DNA of 64,000 nucleotides. Origin: Spirometra erinaceieuropaei (lineage: Eukaryota; Platyhelminthes; Cestoda; Diphyllobothriidea; Diphyllobothriidae). Under the pieces are notes generated by a model that saw only the letters and a list, made by a program, of their open reading frames with translations, was not told the origin of the DNA and searched no databases. The stretch's first letter is position 1; the number at the start of each line of letters is the position of its first letter. Made by a program: the position numbers and the translations under genes. Location: the NCBI GenBank assembly GCA_902702965.1, contig CACRXP010000157.1:176311-240310 (forward strand), written 5' to 3'. Shown here piece by piece: positions 37,716-50,169 of the stretch.

Positions 37716-38341
37716 ATAGAGTAAGATGCTTGCAGACATGAGTTCCAAAAACTTAGGGAGGAAAAACGAAAGTTTTATTTGCACGTTCCCATAATTCGAC
37801 GGTGTGAATTGTTACCACGTGGAGAGACATGACAACACCTACCCCGCAGTTCCTTTTCTGTAGACACCCTGATTACATGTCCTGATGTAGAGTCAAGCAT
37901 TACTGTTAAAAATCACTCAGCTTTTGCCCGCACAGGGCGACGTTCAGGGAAAAATGACCTTTTGTCTGCCCCGGTTTGGGTGTTGAAGGATGCTAACTTC
38001 GCATTGAGCCGGGAGCAGTATTGATCCTGCTGGCTGGGGTATAAACAAAAACCCATGAACTTTGATGATCAATAGACATTAGTGAGGGCCATTAGTAGTC
38101 ACTTCTTCTGTAATCGGGTTAGGTTTAGGTTGGGGTCCGTGTTAAGTTCTACACTCAGCTTAGGCGTAGGTAAGGGCGGCAACGGCTTTTGATCAATACA
38201 TATTTTCCCCTGACGCCAAAGTGCAAAGGGCTGCACAAGCTGTTTTTAACAATCTATTGAAAATATACGTATGTACCGTGTTCATCCTCTGCCGAAGAAT
38301 ACGAAATGAGAAGATGCGAAAGCATGGACGAAGTTGTATTT
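37716..38341. other. No gene recognised; degenerate TTAGG-like tract
   Basis: 38097-38165 carries GGGTTAGGTTTAGGTTGGGG and related decayed units. No coding signal. Confidence 0.3.
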
Positions 38342-38378
38342 CTACTGACGTTTCGGAAACTTCCATGTTTCCATCCCC
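38342..38378 (-). ncRNA. Decayed hammerhead-like motif, different stem II
   Basis: Minus strand has GGAAAC and GTTTCC as stem II arms followed by an intact GAAACGTC, but the CTGATGA box is not conserved. Probably a relic of another Penelope family. Confidence 0.4.
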
Positions 38379-38588
38379 AAATTAGTGCATTCTTTGGTAT
38401 TCGTGGGCTATTAAGTACAATCGTCCACTATTGAGCCACTGACCGTTATCCTATTGGTTGAAATCAGAGGACTTAACTGTGGTTGGCGGGCGCTCAGCGT
38501 TCACAATATTATGCAGCATGCTCACCCTGTTGTGTACGAGGCTACGTGAGAAGATGAAGATGCGATCACTGGGACAAGAAGTTTATTT

Positions 38589-38630
38589 GCCTGACGTTTC
38601 CGATTCTCACTCGAATCCATCATCAGAGAC
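38589..38630 (-). ncRNA. Hammerhead ribozyme, near-intact
   Basis: CTGATGA and GAAACGTC intact; stem II arms GGATTC and GAATCG, so the closing pair next to the core is lost. Stem I GTCT with AGGC. Confidence 0.65.
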
Positions 38631-39040
38631 ATTCGCAGATAGAGGTGAAGGTGGCACCAGGAGTGCAGTATTTATAGCACGTGGCTGACGTGGGACCGTA
38701 TTCGCACTCCATCAACAAACACAATGACCTCCCGGTGGCCTATTCCGTATTGCGATTTTCCCTGGGCAGGAGAATCAGTCACGTGGGGAGGTCGCGGGTG
38801 AGCAATTATCATGGTGACAGTGAGCCAGTTTGCCGAGCAATCGTCACACCAGCCTCGAGCACGGATGACGAAATCGCGGCGATTAACAACTCGGACTCGG
38901 ACCGCCAAGCCACCGCCGCATCAATTACGACCCCAGCGGCGATTGTGAGAATTGTTAATTGCAGTGCGCATACGGTCCCATGGCAGCCACGTGCTATAAA
39001 TACTGCACTCCTGGTGCCACCTTCACCTCTATCGGCGAAT

Positions 39041-39082
39041 GTCTCTGATGATGGATTCGAGTAAGAATTCGAAACGTCAGGC
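39041..39082 (+). ncRNA. Hammerhead ribozyme, near-intact
   Basis: CTGATGA and GAAACGTC intact; stem II GGATTC with GAATTC has one mismatch. Lies in the 3' arm of the element at 38551. Confidence 0.65.
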
Positions 39083-39173
39083 CAATAATTTTTTGTTTCC
39101 AGTGATCACATCTTCGTCTTCTGAACTGCTACCTGGGACTCGCCTGTTCGCTTCTTTCAGCAGTCTACGTGAG

Positions 39174-40898
39174 GTTATATTTCCTTATAGGTGCCGGCCT
39201 ACTTGTGTTATCCACCATCACGTTCGTCATTGTAAACTCTTTTCGTCCCTGCGATTTCTGATAGTCAACAAAAAGAGTGGAGTTATCTAACTGGACGTGT
39301 CAAAGTGGAACATTTGTCTAAGAGACTAATTGCGTGTCGTAGTTTTTTTGAAAAAAAGAATACATACGAACTTGGGAAATCCTTGAATAAAGTTATTCTA
39401 GGTGCCTATGTCGGCACAATTAAGCTGTCGCAGAAAGCATGGCGAGGCGTAAAACAAACAACACCACAGTTGTTATTTGAGAAAATTCCCTGATGCCTTC
39501 TCTACATCTTCAAGTACGTGGATAAATGCAAACTTCAGATTGACCAAGGTAGTAACTTACTGCATAATTCAGTTTTTCCCTTGTCGTTTTAGGATAGCAT
39601 TTCGGCTGTAATCGGTGAAGAATGTGGAAATAGGCTTTCTTATAGAACTGTATATAGGGAGGCTAGTTAGTATTTAGAAATGCCTGAATCCACTCGAAGT
39701 ACAATAATACTCGTATTAGTCTTTCTATAAGAGCCTTAACCTTTAAAGTTCGCAGCACTTTTGATGGTGGCGATGAAAGTGGTCGAATTAGACGGCGTAC
39801 TTGAAATCGGCCACCATCAAACCGCTGTTTATGGTACTTTCAGGGATTTCTACACGAAGCGCCCTTGCATGCAGGCGGACATTCAAATCAAGATCGCACA
39901 ATTTCTTGCCTTGTTTACTTCTCCGCTCTCAGGCAACGTCTTCCCGACTGTCGAGTTGGGCGCCTTTTGGCAGTTTTTCGAAAATATCACATAAGAGAAG
40001 ATGGGGAAAGCACATGCCCCTCCAAGACAGCGGAGGAGGTAAAGACACGGGGTCGTCCACTTAACACGGGTATTTAACAGGTGCCAACGGAAGTTCTCCA
40101 CCTTTTTCTTAACAAGAATCACAGCGAATAAATCCACAGAACGATGGCATGAGACAGACGTACAGTAATGCCCGCCTAGTCTTGCAGTAATCAAAATGCT
40201 GACTCATTTGACCGCTTTGACTGATGCCATTCTAAAAGACAACGCCGCATCGTTAATGAGAAATCATCGCAGCGGACAGAGTGGCTGTTTCTTTAAGCTC
40301 CCTGTCCATGCACTCGGTAATTTTGTGATGACAAACTTTAAGGAGTAACGCGCAATCATTTAGTTATTTTTTCTGTCCACGATGGTTTTTTCCGATATAA
40401 CTATGAATTTATTCCAGATGGCAAGACAGGGAACCAATATTACTACCTGCAAGTGTTGAGGGAATTTTTTGAGACGGCGAGGAAAAAGGACTTGAATTGG
40501 AGGACTGGGGATTGGTATGCCTCATCAGGACAGCGCGTCTTTTGGGAAAAATGACATGAAAACGGTTCCTAAACCCTCTTACTTGGGCGACCTACCCCTC
40601 TGCGACTTCTTCGTATTCCGAAGAATGAAGAAAAGCGCAAAGGAAAAGCGTTTCAGAATGTAAAAGAAATTAAGAAAAGAGCACTGGAGACAATTAAGGT
40701 TTTGAATATGTTATTTTATGCAAAAAAATCAGACAAATAATTTTCGTTTTCGGATGCCTTTCCGTACGTATACGTATATGTTTGAAGGCAAACACGTCCT
40801 TAGGAGAACAAATAGAGAAATTGTATAAGGCAAATGTTTGACACTGGTTTCCCAGGTCGCCGTCAGACTTGAGCGAATGCGTAACAAACATTTAACAT
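39174..40898. other. No gene recognised
   Basis: Short frames only; no shared repeat recognised. Confidence 0.3.
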
Positions 40899-41770
40899 TT
40901 AAAACGTGCTGAAAATCGATATCCCTTTGGTGTTTGAGCCGATAAGTGGCCGCTGTTTGCGTCGTTCTGTACTGATTGGCTCTCGTATATTCCACTTTTC
41001 CCCGAAAGTTTCGTATACGACATCTAACGCAGGGCAGATTGATGCATGACTCATCGGAGCGCATGGCTTCAAGAATCTTTCGAACATTTTGGTAGGACAA
41101 GCTCTGAGAGCGTGAAATTTGTCCCATACGAAAGGGTGCCCAGTGGCAAAAGTGTGTTTGGACATTAGGGACGGGTGGTCTCGCCATTTTACTGCCAGCT
41201 GCTGTTAGTGGGTGTGTGTAGAGGCAAATTTTCCTGTTTGGCCAAAATATGCGGCATTACAGGCATCGCATGGAATCTTTTAAACGACTTTTTTCTTATC
41301 GAGATAGGTAATCCTACTCTTAAAGCGTACACGCTGAGTGCGCGAAGTAGTCGTACGCTTGTGTGCCACTTTATTTGGCGTTAACTGAAGTGCCTTTCAG
41401 TGAGTTCAGACACATTTCTGATGTAAGTAAGGATTCGCCAAGTGTTCCTTTGTTTTTAAATTTTAATGTCTCATTAGTCGACGGACGAACTCTCTACGGC
41501 ATCCGTTCTGGAAAATAATTCGAACAGGTAATTTGGCTTAACTCTGTAGCTTTTTTCGTCAAAACAATGTGTTTTGTCTGATGCAGCAGAATTTTGACCG
41601 TACTCCGCATGTAAGAGATTGGGATGTCGCTCTTATAGTGTAAGATTAATTCCGCATGTGTTTCTTTGCGGTAAACGGACGTGTGCAATATTCTGTCAGT
41701 CTTTAGCCGGCCGAAGACATCCAGAAATATAAGTTTATTGTCAGCCTATTTTTCGAGCGTAAATATAATT
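40899..41770 (-). pseudogene. Penelope-like element remnant: RT C-terminus and GIY-YIG
   Basis: Reading down the minus strand: LIFLDVFGRLKTDRILHTSV, then YRKETHAELILHYKSDIPIS and TVKILLHQTKHI, then (41250 region) NAAYFGQTGKFAS, the YxGQTGR part of GIY-YIG, then SKHTFATGHPFVWDKFHAL and, in a shifted frame, RKILEAMRSDESCINLP. The order is that of a Penelope C-terminal half. Several frame breaks; not functional. Confidence 0.75.
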
Positions 41771-41848
41771 CCCAGAATGGTTGAGTTGTAGGTATTGTAA
41801 AACCTTTCCAGTCGGCTCTTTTTATCGACAAAACGTAGATACCCTTCA

Positions 41849-42831
41849 ACGTGTGGGCCGACTCATAAAATGTCGACCGAAATTCCGAAATGCGTTTTCG
41901 CTTCGAAAAGATTAATTAAGTATGGTTTTAAAAGTAATAAACTTGCATTTTAATTCTAAAATAATTCAGATACCTCCGGATGCCGACTTTCAATCGAAAT
42001 CCTTTCCGGCTGCATGAAAGAACTAGAATCTGCAAAAAACGATCACTTGTGTAGAATACATTTTTCTCCTTGATTTCAAATGCCCTAAAAATACAATTAT
42101 ATTTCGTGGAAATATGCATAAAAATATTCATTCTTTAGCTCATTCGATACAAAAGTACTTCTTCCAATTTTTTATTCAAAGGAACGGCGTAATTCGGTTA
42201 TAACATTTTTTTAATTGCGGGGTTTTTCAATACTGCGAAATGACCGTTCATAAAACGCCATGTCTCTGGCTTTACCGATGGGACTTGTAAAGTTAACAAT
42301 ATGGTTCGAATCCACTGTTAAATTGTATGAACCCCATATAACCTTCTTTTAATATCGTAAAAAATATATGGTTTTCCGTACGCGGAAAATATACGGCTTG
42401 TAGTCTGTAAACTCTAAATGCAAGTGTAACGGCAGGTCGTGTTCAAAATTATTAGGGGATTTAAAAGTCTTTTAAAGCCGCATTATGCCCCTCTTTCGAG
42501 TATAAGATTGAGAGAGAACGTAAATTTCTACCAACTAGGCAAACGTATGAATATTATATGCATGTTTTCCATGAAATATAATGGAATTTTTTAGGGTATT
42601 GAAAATCAGTGAGAAAAATGCATGCTATATCAGTGATCATTTTTGCAGACTATGGTTTTTACGTGCAACCGAAAGGAAGTTCTTTTGACAACCGACATCC
42701 GGGGGTAACTGAAGTATTATATAATGACACTGTACGATGATTAATTTTGCAATCTTACTTAATTAATCTTTTCGAAAAGAAAACACATTTCAGGATTTTG
42801 GTTGACATTTCATGAGTTAGCCTACCTACTG
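41849..42831. mobile_element. Foldback (MITE-like) element
   Basis: Inverted arms: CGACCGAAATTCCGAAATGC with its complement near 42790, and GATTAATTAAGTATGG with its complement near 42760. The right end reads CCTACCTACTG. Same subfamily as 22174. Confidence 0.85.
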
Positions 42832-43164
42832 TGTAAATCGTTCCCACGACTTAGTTTTAACTTATGCAAGGGCTGCCGATTCCAATTTCTGCATTCGCAC
42901 CTCGGCAAGATAGTCAGCAATAGGGTGGTTCCATTGGAGCTTCCTTTAGTTAGTTGGTAATATTGATGATCAATCGAAAAACTGGTTTCCAAACAAAGGT
43001 ATATGAGTCCAAATAAGTCAGCTGCGGGAACACCCGTGTCGTGGGATTTTAGAAGTTCATCTGTGCATTGCCTTGCGAAAACTAGTGATATGAACGTGAA
43101 TAAGGAAACGACACCGAAGTAGACCCTTACCTCATTGGCAGAAATATTGATTCTTTTCAACTAC

Positions 43165-43910
43165 TCTAGAGATTCTACAGAAATCTGAATGGAAGTTCTA
43201 CAGTCTCTCGTAAGTGGACGGAGTTGGTTGAATATCAACTCGAAAATTTTGTAATTGGGTTCGCCGACTAATGATACTACCGGTCGCAGTCATAACTGGA
43301 ATTTGTGAACTTTGGACTTTTCGAAAATCTTAGCGATGTTTGGTTTAGATTGTCTCAGGGATTTTGCAATATTTTCTGAGTTATTTCGTTCCAGTGAGGC
43401 GCCTCAGCACTGTATCAATCGATGAATTCTGTCTTTTCGCAGAGTCCGAGGTAAGGGGCTTATACGCTGAGCTATCTTTTAAAAGCGACAACAACTCATT
43501 GTAGTCCGATTTGTTAGAAATCGCAGTTAAACTTCCTTTGATTTCGGGGAGGAATGACAATGTTTTCGTGAATTTTTAAATTATTTAATGTTATCCTCTC
43601 TTCATATGAGAGTGTCGAAAAGCGACCGCGATCTATTAAGGCCTGCACAGTACTGTTTCGGATTGTAAATCGTTCATCTTCCGCAAGGTCTACCGATGAT
43701 ATGATGGACTCTAAGTTTGCCAGGTATTCCAAGTAAATGGAATCAGAATGATTGTATTCCCTCCAATTGGAAAGAACATTCTTCTCCGTTTCTGTGAGGA
43801 CCCTCGAGGACGGATTTAGGACCTTTGTCAAGGGCTTCTGGTTTGTATAAGCTGACTTCCAATCTATGCATATGTGTATACGCAAGCAGATGCCATCGAA
43901 CAAGGCAGTG
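43165..43910 (-). pseudogene. Penelope-like element remnant: N-terminal region and RT start
   Basis: Minus strand shows RVLTETEKNVLSNW, TLSYEERITLNNLKIHENIV (the region before Penelope RT domains), then in shifted frames YNELLSLLKDSSAYKPL and KVHKFQLRPVVSLVGEPNYK, resembling the first RT motif (PKxHK...RPIVS). Frameshifts and stops throughout. Confidence 0.65.
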
Positions 43911-44636
43911 GAGACTGAGGTGACCGTTTCTGAGGTAGTGCTCGTCGCCAGTCAGCCCGAGGATCTGAGGTTGGAACCCACGTTCACTGATTACCGAGAA
44001 TTGTTAAGTTCAATGTTCACCGAATGAACCACGGACCCCAATCCTGTCGGTTGAGATCGGGAACATTAACCACAGAAGAAGAACATTCACCGACAAGGTT
44101 ATTGCGAGACATGTCCGTCCCGTTGCATCGTTTGCCCGGTCTAGAGCCCTCACATGCAGTTGCTGAACTGTATGTAGGCCGATCAGTGAACTAATTAACA
44201 TTCTCGATCATAATTGACAGAACTAGAAACCTGAGTCCCAGTGGGAGAGCGCTGACTTTAGCGTCCAGTGACTGAAGATATCCGGGTGCGAATCCAGGTT
44301 GTCCAGCTCAGGCCATCCAAACTTTCTTTCTATTCGTCAATACTCCTTCATACTAACTTGTCGCTTGTTATGGCGCTAGATTAAGTCCCAAAACGCAACG
44401 CAGTGGACTGGTTTCGTAAACCCGATCGGTGAACACCAATCTGCTATTCCAGGATCAGCAAACCATGACCCTCTCAGGCTGGTATGCGCTGGCAATTATC
44501 TGACACTTGGTTCTCTGCCGGCAGATGCGCTTGCACTCCCCCTGGATATGCAGGTTGTTAGAGTAACTTTCCCGTCTTCTTCGTCCTTCTGATGCATTGT
44601 GCTGTCTTCGGTTTTGGTTTTGGTGTTTGTTGTGGA
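43911..44636. other. Intergenic with weak tRNA-like relics
   Basis: 44230-44300 has GGGAGAGCGCTGACTTTAGC and a B-box-like GGGTGCGAATCCAGG. CCTGTCGGTTGAGATCGGGA at about 44043 resembles the tail of the SINE at 53990. Probably decayed SINEs. Confidence 0.35.
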
Positions 44637-44877
44637 CCAGAGGGTGTGATGATACACCCAGGTGCGGATCCGACCGTGTCAGCCATCTACCTTCTCCCTC
44701 ACCTCCGATCTTCTCAACTGTATCTTGACACCGGGTCCAATTGAGGAGGAGGTGAGAGTGCGATAGATGGAGCGCAAGTCTACATTCAATATAAACTAAC
44801 TCACGCGCGAGCCACCGTTCCTGCTTCACTTTGCTGTTGAACACTTGGTGGGCATCGTCGGTCACGACGGTCAAAAT
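44637..44877 (-). repeat. Repeat R1, copy 3 (minus strand)
   Basis: Reverse complement carries GACCGTCGTGACCGACGATG, CACCAAGTGTTCAACAGCAA, TTAGTTTATATTGAATG, CTCCATCTATCGCACTC and CACCCTCTGGTCCACAACA in the family order. Confidence 0.7.
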
Positions 44878-46759
44878 GTCACGTGGCCCAACTTTTCGAG
44901 AATTGAGTAAGGGGAACATGTGTGTTCTGCTTTGGCTTGCATCTGTTCACAGGTGGCAGGAACATCCCGTTCTCAGTTACGGGCCGTCTTCGGTCATCCG
45001 TGTCAGAAGAAAGGATGACATGGACCATGTCTCGAAAAAATGCTTTTGGATATCAGATGTCGTCTGTCTTACGGTTACGCGACACATTGAGAAAGCTCAC
45101 GGTAGCGAACCAAGGTCGGATGGAGCATGCGTGGTTCGCGGGGAATCCGAATATTTGCGAGCCATACCCGCGGATATAAACACCCTAATTACAACCAACG
45201 GCCCGGTCCTCCTGTGCCGGATGTCATTTTTTTTCTTATTGTCCAGGCCTAGCTCTCCTGAGTGCATACGAGTGCACTCAGGCTTCAAAATAATTTTTTA
45301 GATTCTGATTTGTTTATAGCACATGAGAAGCCGCATAAAGCGGATAGGACAGAAACTTAGACAGCTGCAGGTGTCATAAATCCCACGTTAACTCTTAACG
45401 GTTAATTCATACCATCTGAAAAACGCGTCAAGACGACGAATCTGTTGATAATGAAGCCCCTTTGTTAGCCCTCGTTTAATTTCAAAACCACGGCCGACTT
45501 CTAAGGCAGGATTCAACTCGTACACAGGCGGTTTCGAACATCCACAGTTAGTTTGTCAGGTTTCAGTCTTGTCTGTTCGCCGTAGCCTAAATACGCAGGC
45601 TGTCAAGAATGTACAACTGCCTCTCTTTGTGCTGCCAAGAAGTTGTTTCACCGAATTCATTTCTGGTCGATAGTCACCAGCCGTTCGATGATGAACTGCC
45701 AAAGTCTCATGGAAACTACGTATACCAGATAGTACTGATTTCCACTGGTCTCCCTACTTTGATTTTGCATGTCTGTAAGTTCTCAGACCGGAAGTCCCCA
45801 TTGCCGTAAAGCGTTTTTTGGGTAGTGGTGTGAATGTTAATTACGTTGGCGTTCTCGAGCATATACGCAAAGTCTTACCGGCGTACGAGCATTCGAGCTC
45901 TGAAAACATTGCGTTGCGATTTAACCGGTCAGCTGTAGATGTGAAGATGGTTTCAACTGAGCGACTATATGTTTTTTTCCCTCCGGGATCTAGCTGACGA
46001 TTAAACATCAAACGCGTACCAGACAGCAATAATACTGCTCTTATCTGCGAAATTTGTCTCCATAATTCATACAAGGCTTCTACATGGTTTGATAACTAAA
46101 AAAGTACTTCCTAAAGTATGCTGAAATGTATCCGTACTCAGTAAAGACAGTGGAGCCTAAAGTGAGAGCAATGGGGAGGCCGTTTCCATACTTTCCATGC
46201 AACATGCCCAGAAGGCCATGGAAGATTAAGCGTCTAAGCAGGAATACTTGCGAGTGCAGCCCGCCGAGGTAGTAATAAGTGGTGAGTGACCAAGAAGTGT
46301 CACGAAGCAGGAGACTGTAGTGTGCGTTTCTGGCATGCTCGCAGTCATCAGTTTTTTGGACCAAACTTTGACAGAGTCAAAAATTAGGATCCGAAGTAGA
46401 TTGGACACTGGACCCATCCTACCGTGCAGCCCCTGATCCTAGTCTTCTGCCCTCAGCTGACATGAAAACTACGAGAGAGCGAGAGAGAACAAGCCGTCCA
46501 GTTATGGTTTACGGAGACAACCGTTCTACCAAAGTGCAACCAATCGCAAGTGGAGCTGTTTTCACTGGCAGGCAGCCAACACGAAGTGTTTGCCACGATC
46601 GCCCTTCCGCACGGAATAAAACACTCTCGGCAGGCATCGTTCATATTCTTGCCTTTGGTGGAATCTCTAGCCGAGTCTGATTGAGTGGTTGGGGCATGCC
46701 GGCTCTATGATTCCTCATAGTTAACCAATAACGCGCTCAAGCCCACTTAAAAGCACACT
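44878..46759. other. No gene recognised
   Basis: Frames up to 156 codons (44831 plus) show no motif I know. No shared repeat seen. Confidence 0.3.
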
Positions 46760-47570
46760 AGGCGACGTAAATCATGAAACATTAGATGAAATTCTAAAAT
46801 ACGAGCCCATTTAAAAGGGAGTACATAGATCAGTTTGTAAGATTGAATAGCATGCAGCATTATTTCGCGGTATTTATATCCTGCCAGAATACAGGCTCTT
46901 GGAAGTTTGTTTTCCTGACTCCCACTCTCTTGACACTGAAGCTTGCTGAAAATGATCACGTGCGTAGTATGGATCACTCTGAATTGAGTTGGAGTGCCTT
47001 ATGGACGTAGCCGTAATTTATGAAAAAGATGGACAAAGTATTCTTTCATATGTTCGTTTTGCAGCAGGTTAAACCAGTCTTTAATAAACAAATGCTCCTA
47101 TTTGGCACTCGTAAGGGTACCTTTATGGCAATTCCTTAAATATCCTGAACTCGACCTGCTGTTTCAGTTGCGCCTGGTATATCGAACTTTCTATTTCAAA
47201 ATATTATGTTCGTCCGCTTGAAGCTATACCACGGTGTTCTAAACAACTAAATATGATGCTATTTAAATAGTGATTTCACTATCTTGAAAATTCGAAAGGG
47301 CTTCTATTTTTGGTTACTAACTTGGATGAAAACGCAATTCAATACAATGCGAGTACATGAAGGAACATTTATGTCCATGCCGTTGATAAAAAAATATATT
47401 TGTGTTTTAATTACATTTTATAACAATACAAGGTATGAAGTTACTTTTGGCTATGGTAATTCTTGCAGTCGGCTGAAAAGGCACGAATTCAAAGGCCAGC
47501 ATTCTGACGTGGCTGGCATATCGTGGGATAATACTACTTTACTACCAACTTCACGAGCCCAATAAAGTCA
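46760..47570. mobile_element. Foldback element, highly diverged copy
   Basis: AATCATGAAACATTAGATG, TTGTAAGATTGAATAGCATG and CCTGCCAGAATACAGGCTCT on the left mirror GGCCAGCATTCTGACG and CTTGCAGTCGGCTGAAAAGG on the right. Recognisable only by comparison with other copies. Confidence 0.6.
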
Positions 47571-48399
47571 TTACTTCTAGTCTACATTGTGTTTCAGTAT
47601 TTTAGCTCTACTTCCATGGGTGCCGAAGCCTACTATATTTCTGTTATGAGCAGCACATTTTCTTTCGCCTTGCCTCTGTCTGATCCCCGGTTAGACGTAG
47701 TTGACAGATTTCTGGATTTTACCTACTACCCCCGTTCCCCCCACCCCATTCCCCGACATGTCAGCTGGTTTCTGTAGCCTGGAATATTCAACAGCGCTGT
47801 GTCGCGTACACTAATTCCGTTTCATTGATCAGACACGTCGCTCACATCCTAGACGATTGTGGTAATTTGCGGTTTTTCGGTTGACCATTTCAGTTATCCA
47901 AGGATCGGCTTCGCCCTATTCTTCCGCTATTCTTTTTGGCAATCACGACAAAACTCTCCGCTAACGTCCGATTTACAGATGGTTGCCCACTCTTCTATAT
48001 ATTTAAGGAATTGTGGAGTAGGCTCTATGCCTGGTCCCAAAATCGTTTATTTTTTAATTCTGTATGAAAATTTGTGGGGGTTATAAAGATGGTCCCTGTA
48101 AGTTAAGGCCTACAGATGAAAAAACGCGAAAAACGCATCATCCATGTTTGCAAGGAGTCAGGGACGTCGACTCAATATGTTGCATAGTAGAAACTGATAA
48201 TAAATGCACACACGTTGCTGGTTTCCTAGACTGTTTTGGCGATCAGCGGTTTCCGAGTTAGCCTTTGACATATCCAAGGCATCATGTTCGCTCTGTTCGT
48301 ATTCCATTTTTTGTAATGCCAAAGCGATGCGCTTGTTCGGCCAAAAGCCCTTATACGTAAGTTGCCTCAGAACAGACATCACAGAGTACGGGCATTCAG
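47571..48399. other. Unclassified repeat-like sequence
   Basis: 47860-48250 resembles 49700-50040 (for example ATTTAAGGAATTG then ATGCCTGGTCCCAAAATCG against ACTTAAGGAACTG then ATGCCTGATTCAAAAAAAT), so both belong to one old repeat family. Confidence 0.45.
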
Positions 48400-49572
48400 C
48401 CCTGCCAGCACCAGCCCCGCCTAGCCCCGCCTGGCCCCCTCAATAATGGCGGGGCTAGAGGGGGCCATGAGGGGGCTAGGCGGGGCTGTGGATGGGGCTG
48501 TGGCGGGGCATGCAACGCGATAGCCCCGCCTAGCCCCGCCAGCGAAAAAAATGAGCGGGGGACGCCACATCCCAGCCCACTTTTGGCACCACTTTAAAAT
48601 ACCGTCCTGTATACCGAGTCCCCTGAGGCGCAGTGCCTCACTGTTCCCACAGGTTACACGTCGGAACCCACCCTGCGTACGTAGAGTACTACGGTATTAC
48701 ATAGTACTCACAGTGACCCCGCCGTACACGTGCCCACTAATCGGCAGCCAATATCAAATACACGCGACGCAAATTCATGTGAATGAGTTATTTATTGTAT
48801 AAACGAAAAAGGAATTGGAAAATATGTACAATCATAATAAATGTCAGTGCCAGTATATACATGGACTTCAACATATGTTATGCCATTCAGTTGTGCGTTC
48901 CAAAAGTCCCCGCTTCGACAGCTGGTGCTTCAGTGATAGCCAGAGTAATTACGCTTCATAATTGCTTTGGATATTCAGTAAAAAACGATAAACAATTTGT
49001 ATAAGTGGACTACAAACACCAAGGCTAAATAAACATACATAGACAAACAACTCGACTACTTGAACTGGCTGGTGAGTAGATACCTAAAGAATTAGCATAA
49101 TATACATAAATGAACTAAGACAGCTATCAAGAGCATAAAAACAGCATTGGCTGACTCACGACATTATCAGCAATCGATTGTCAAATATACGAATAAATAA
49201 CACACACACAGAGATTCTAATCCGGTGGACAAATGAGAGTTTACGCAATGAGGGACTTAAACAAAACCTCAGTATATTGTGCTCATCCGCAGCTACATTC
49301 AGTGGGCGTTAACGGATGCTTTCTCCATGACTTATAAGCCAATTTTGATAAATTAGCTCCTTTTAATGCCAAAGAAGGTACAATGAGTGGTGCTTTTGAA
49401 ACATATGTTTCGATGCAAATACGCTTCAAAATGCTTCAATCCAGAGGGGGCTCTGGCCCCACCCAGCCCCTTCCACCCCCGCCTATGAAGGAGCCATGTG
49501 CTGGCAGAGGGGGCTCTGGTCCCACTCAGCCCCTTCCAGCCCCGCCTATGAAAGGGCCATGTGCTGGCAGGG
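48400..49572. mobile_element. GC-ended element with short terminal inverted repeats
   Basis: Starts CCCTGCCAGCAC and ends GTGCTGGCAGGG, an exact 12-bp inverted repeat. Subterminal regions are packed with AGCCCCGCC/GGCGGGGCT units (48411-48540) and, on the right, two 63-bp tandem units. The middle is AT-rich and non-coding. Subterminal motif arrays suggest a non-autonomous DNA transposon, perhaps hAT-like; no target duplication is clear. Confidence 0.6.
49443..49568. repeat. Tandem duplication, 63-bp unit x2
   Basis: AGAGGGGGCTCTGG starts at 49443 and again at 49506, and each unit ends CCATGTGCTGGC. The copies differ at a few positions. Confidence 0.9.
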
Positions 49573-50084
49573 AGGACATCCAAAATCTGCGAAATCTAAA
49601 AGACCTTGAAGTAACATTAATTATACTGCCAACTTCCGCTATTCACCTATAAAAACAAGCCCCCAAAGGGCGAGCAAAAAGGAGTGTAACTTGTCAACTC
49701 TATTTTCACAGAAAATTTCCCTCTCTTTTCTATACTTAAGGAACTGCAAGATAGCTTCGATGCCTGATTCAAAAAAATTTAATTTTTGAATCTTGTGAAA
49801 AATTCATCGGGGTAGCAAACAGGGTCAAAGTATGCTAAAGCCTGCTGACCCCAGATGAATTAGATGCATTAACTATTTTTGCGAAAAACGTACTATCCAT
49901 TTTTGCAGGGAGCCAGTGATTTCGACTTTAAATGGTTCATAACAAAAAGAGATGACAAATTTCTGCAATTGTTACGCGTCTTCCATTAGGTTCAGTAATT
50001 GACGCCCTAACAGATACTTATTTTGTTGCGGTAGCCAGGCCTCGAATAATCTCAGTAGCGAGGTTGTGTGGGTACAATGAAAGG

Positions 50085-50169
50085 CTTGAAGAAGGAGACA
50101 CGATCGTCCCGGCGATCGTGTCTCCTTCTTCAAGACTACTTCCTGGGACTCGGCTCTTCGCTTCTATTG
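50085..50169 (+). mobile_element. 85-bp minimal Penelope terminal-repeat derivative
   Basis: A perfect 22-bp palindrome arm pair (50085-50106, 50113-50134) around TCCCGG, then the family 3' end (ACTTCCTGGGACTCG, CTTCTATTG). Flanked by ACAATGAAAGG and ACAGTGAGAGG, an imperfect 11-bp duplication. The ribozyme region is entirely missing. Confidence 0.75.

Larger units (their letters stand above)
38551..39164 (+). mobile_element. Non-autonomous Penelope-like element with target-site duplication
   Basis: Flanked by CTACGTGAG at 38542 and 39165 (9 bp, exact). Inverted terminal repeats each hold a hammerhead and a TATTTATAGCACGTGGCTG block. Between them only the end of a Penelope coding region remains (INKHNDLPVAYSVLRFSLG) plus 3' sequence. 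Confidence 0.85.
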
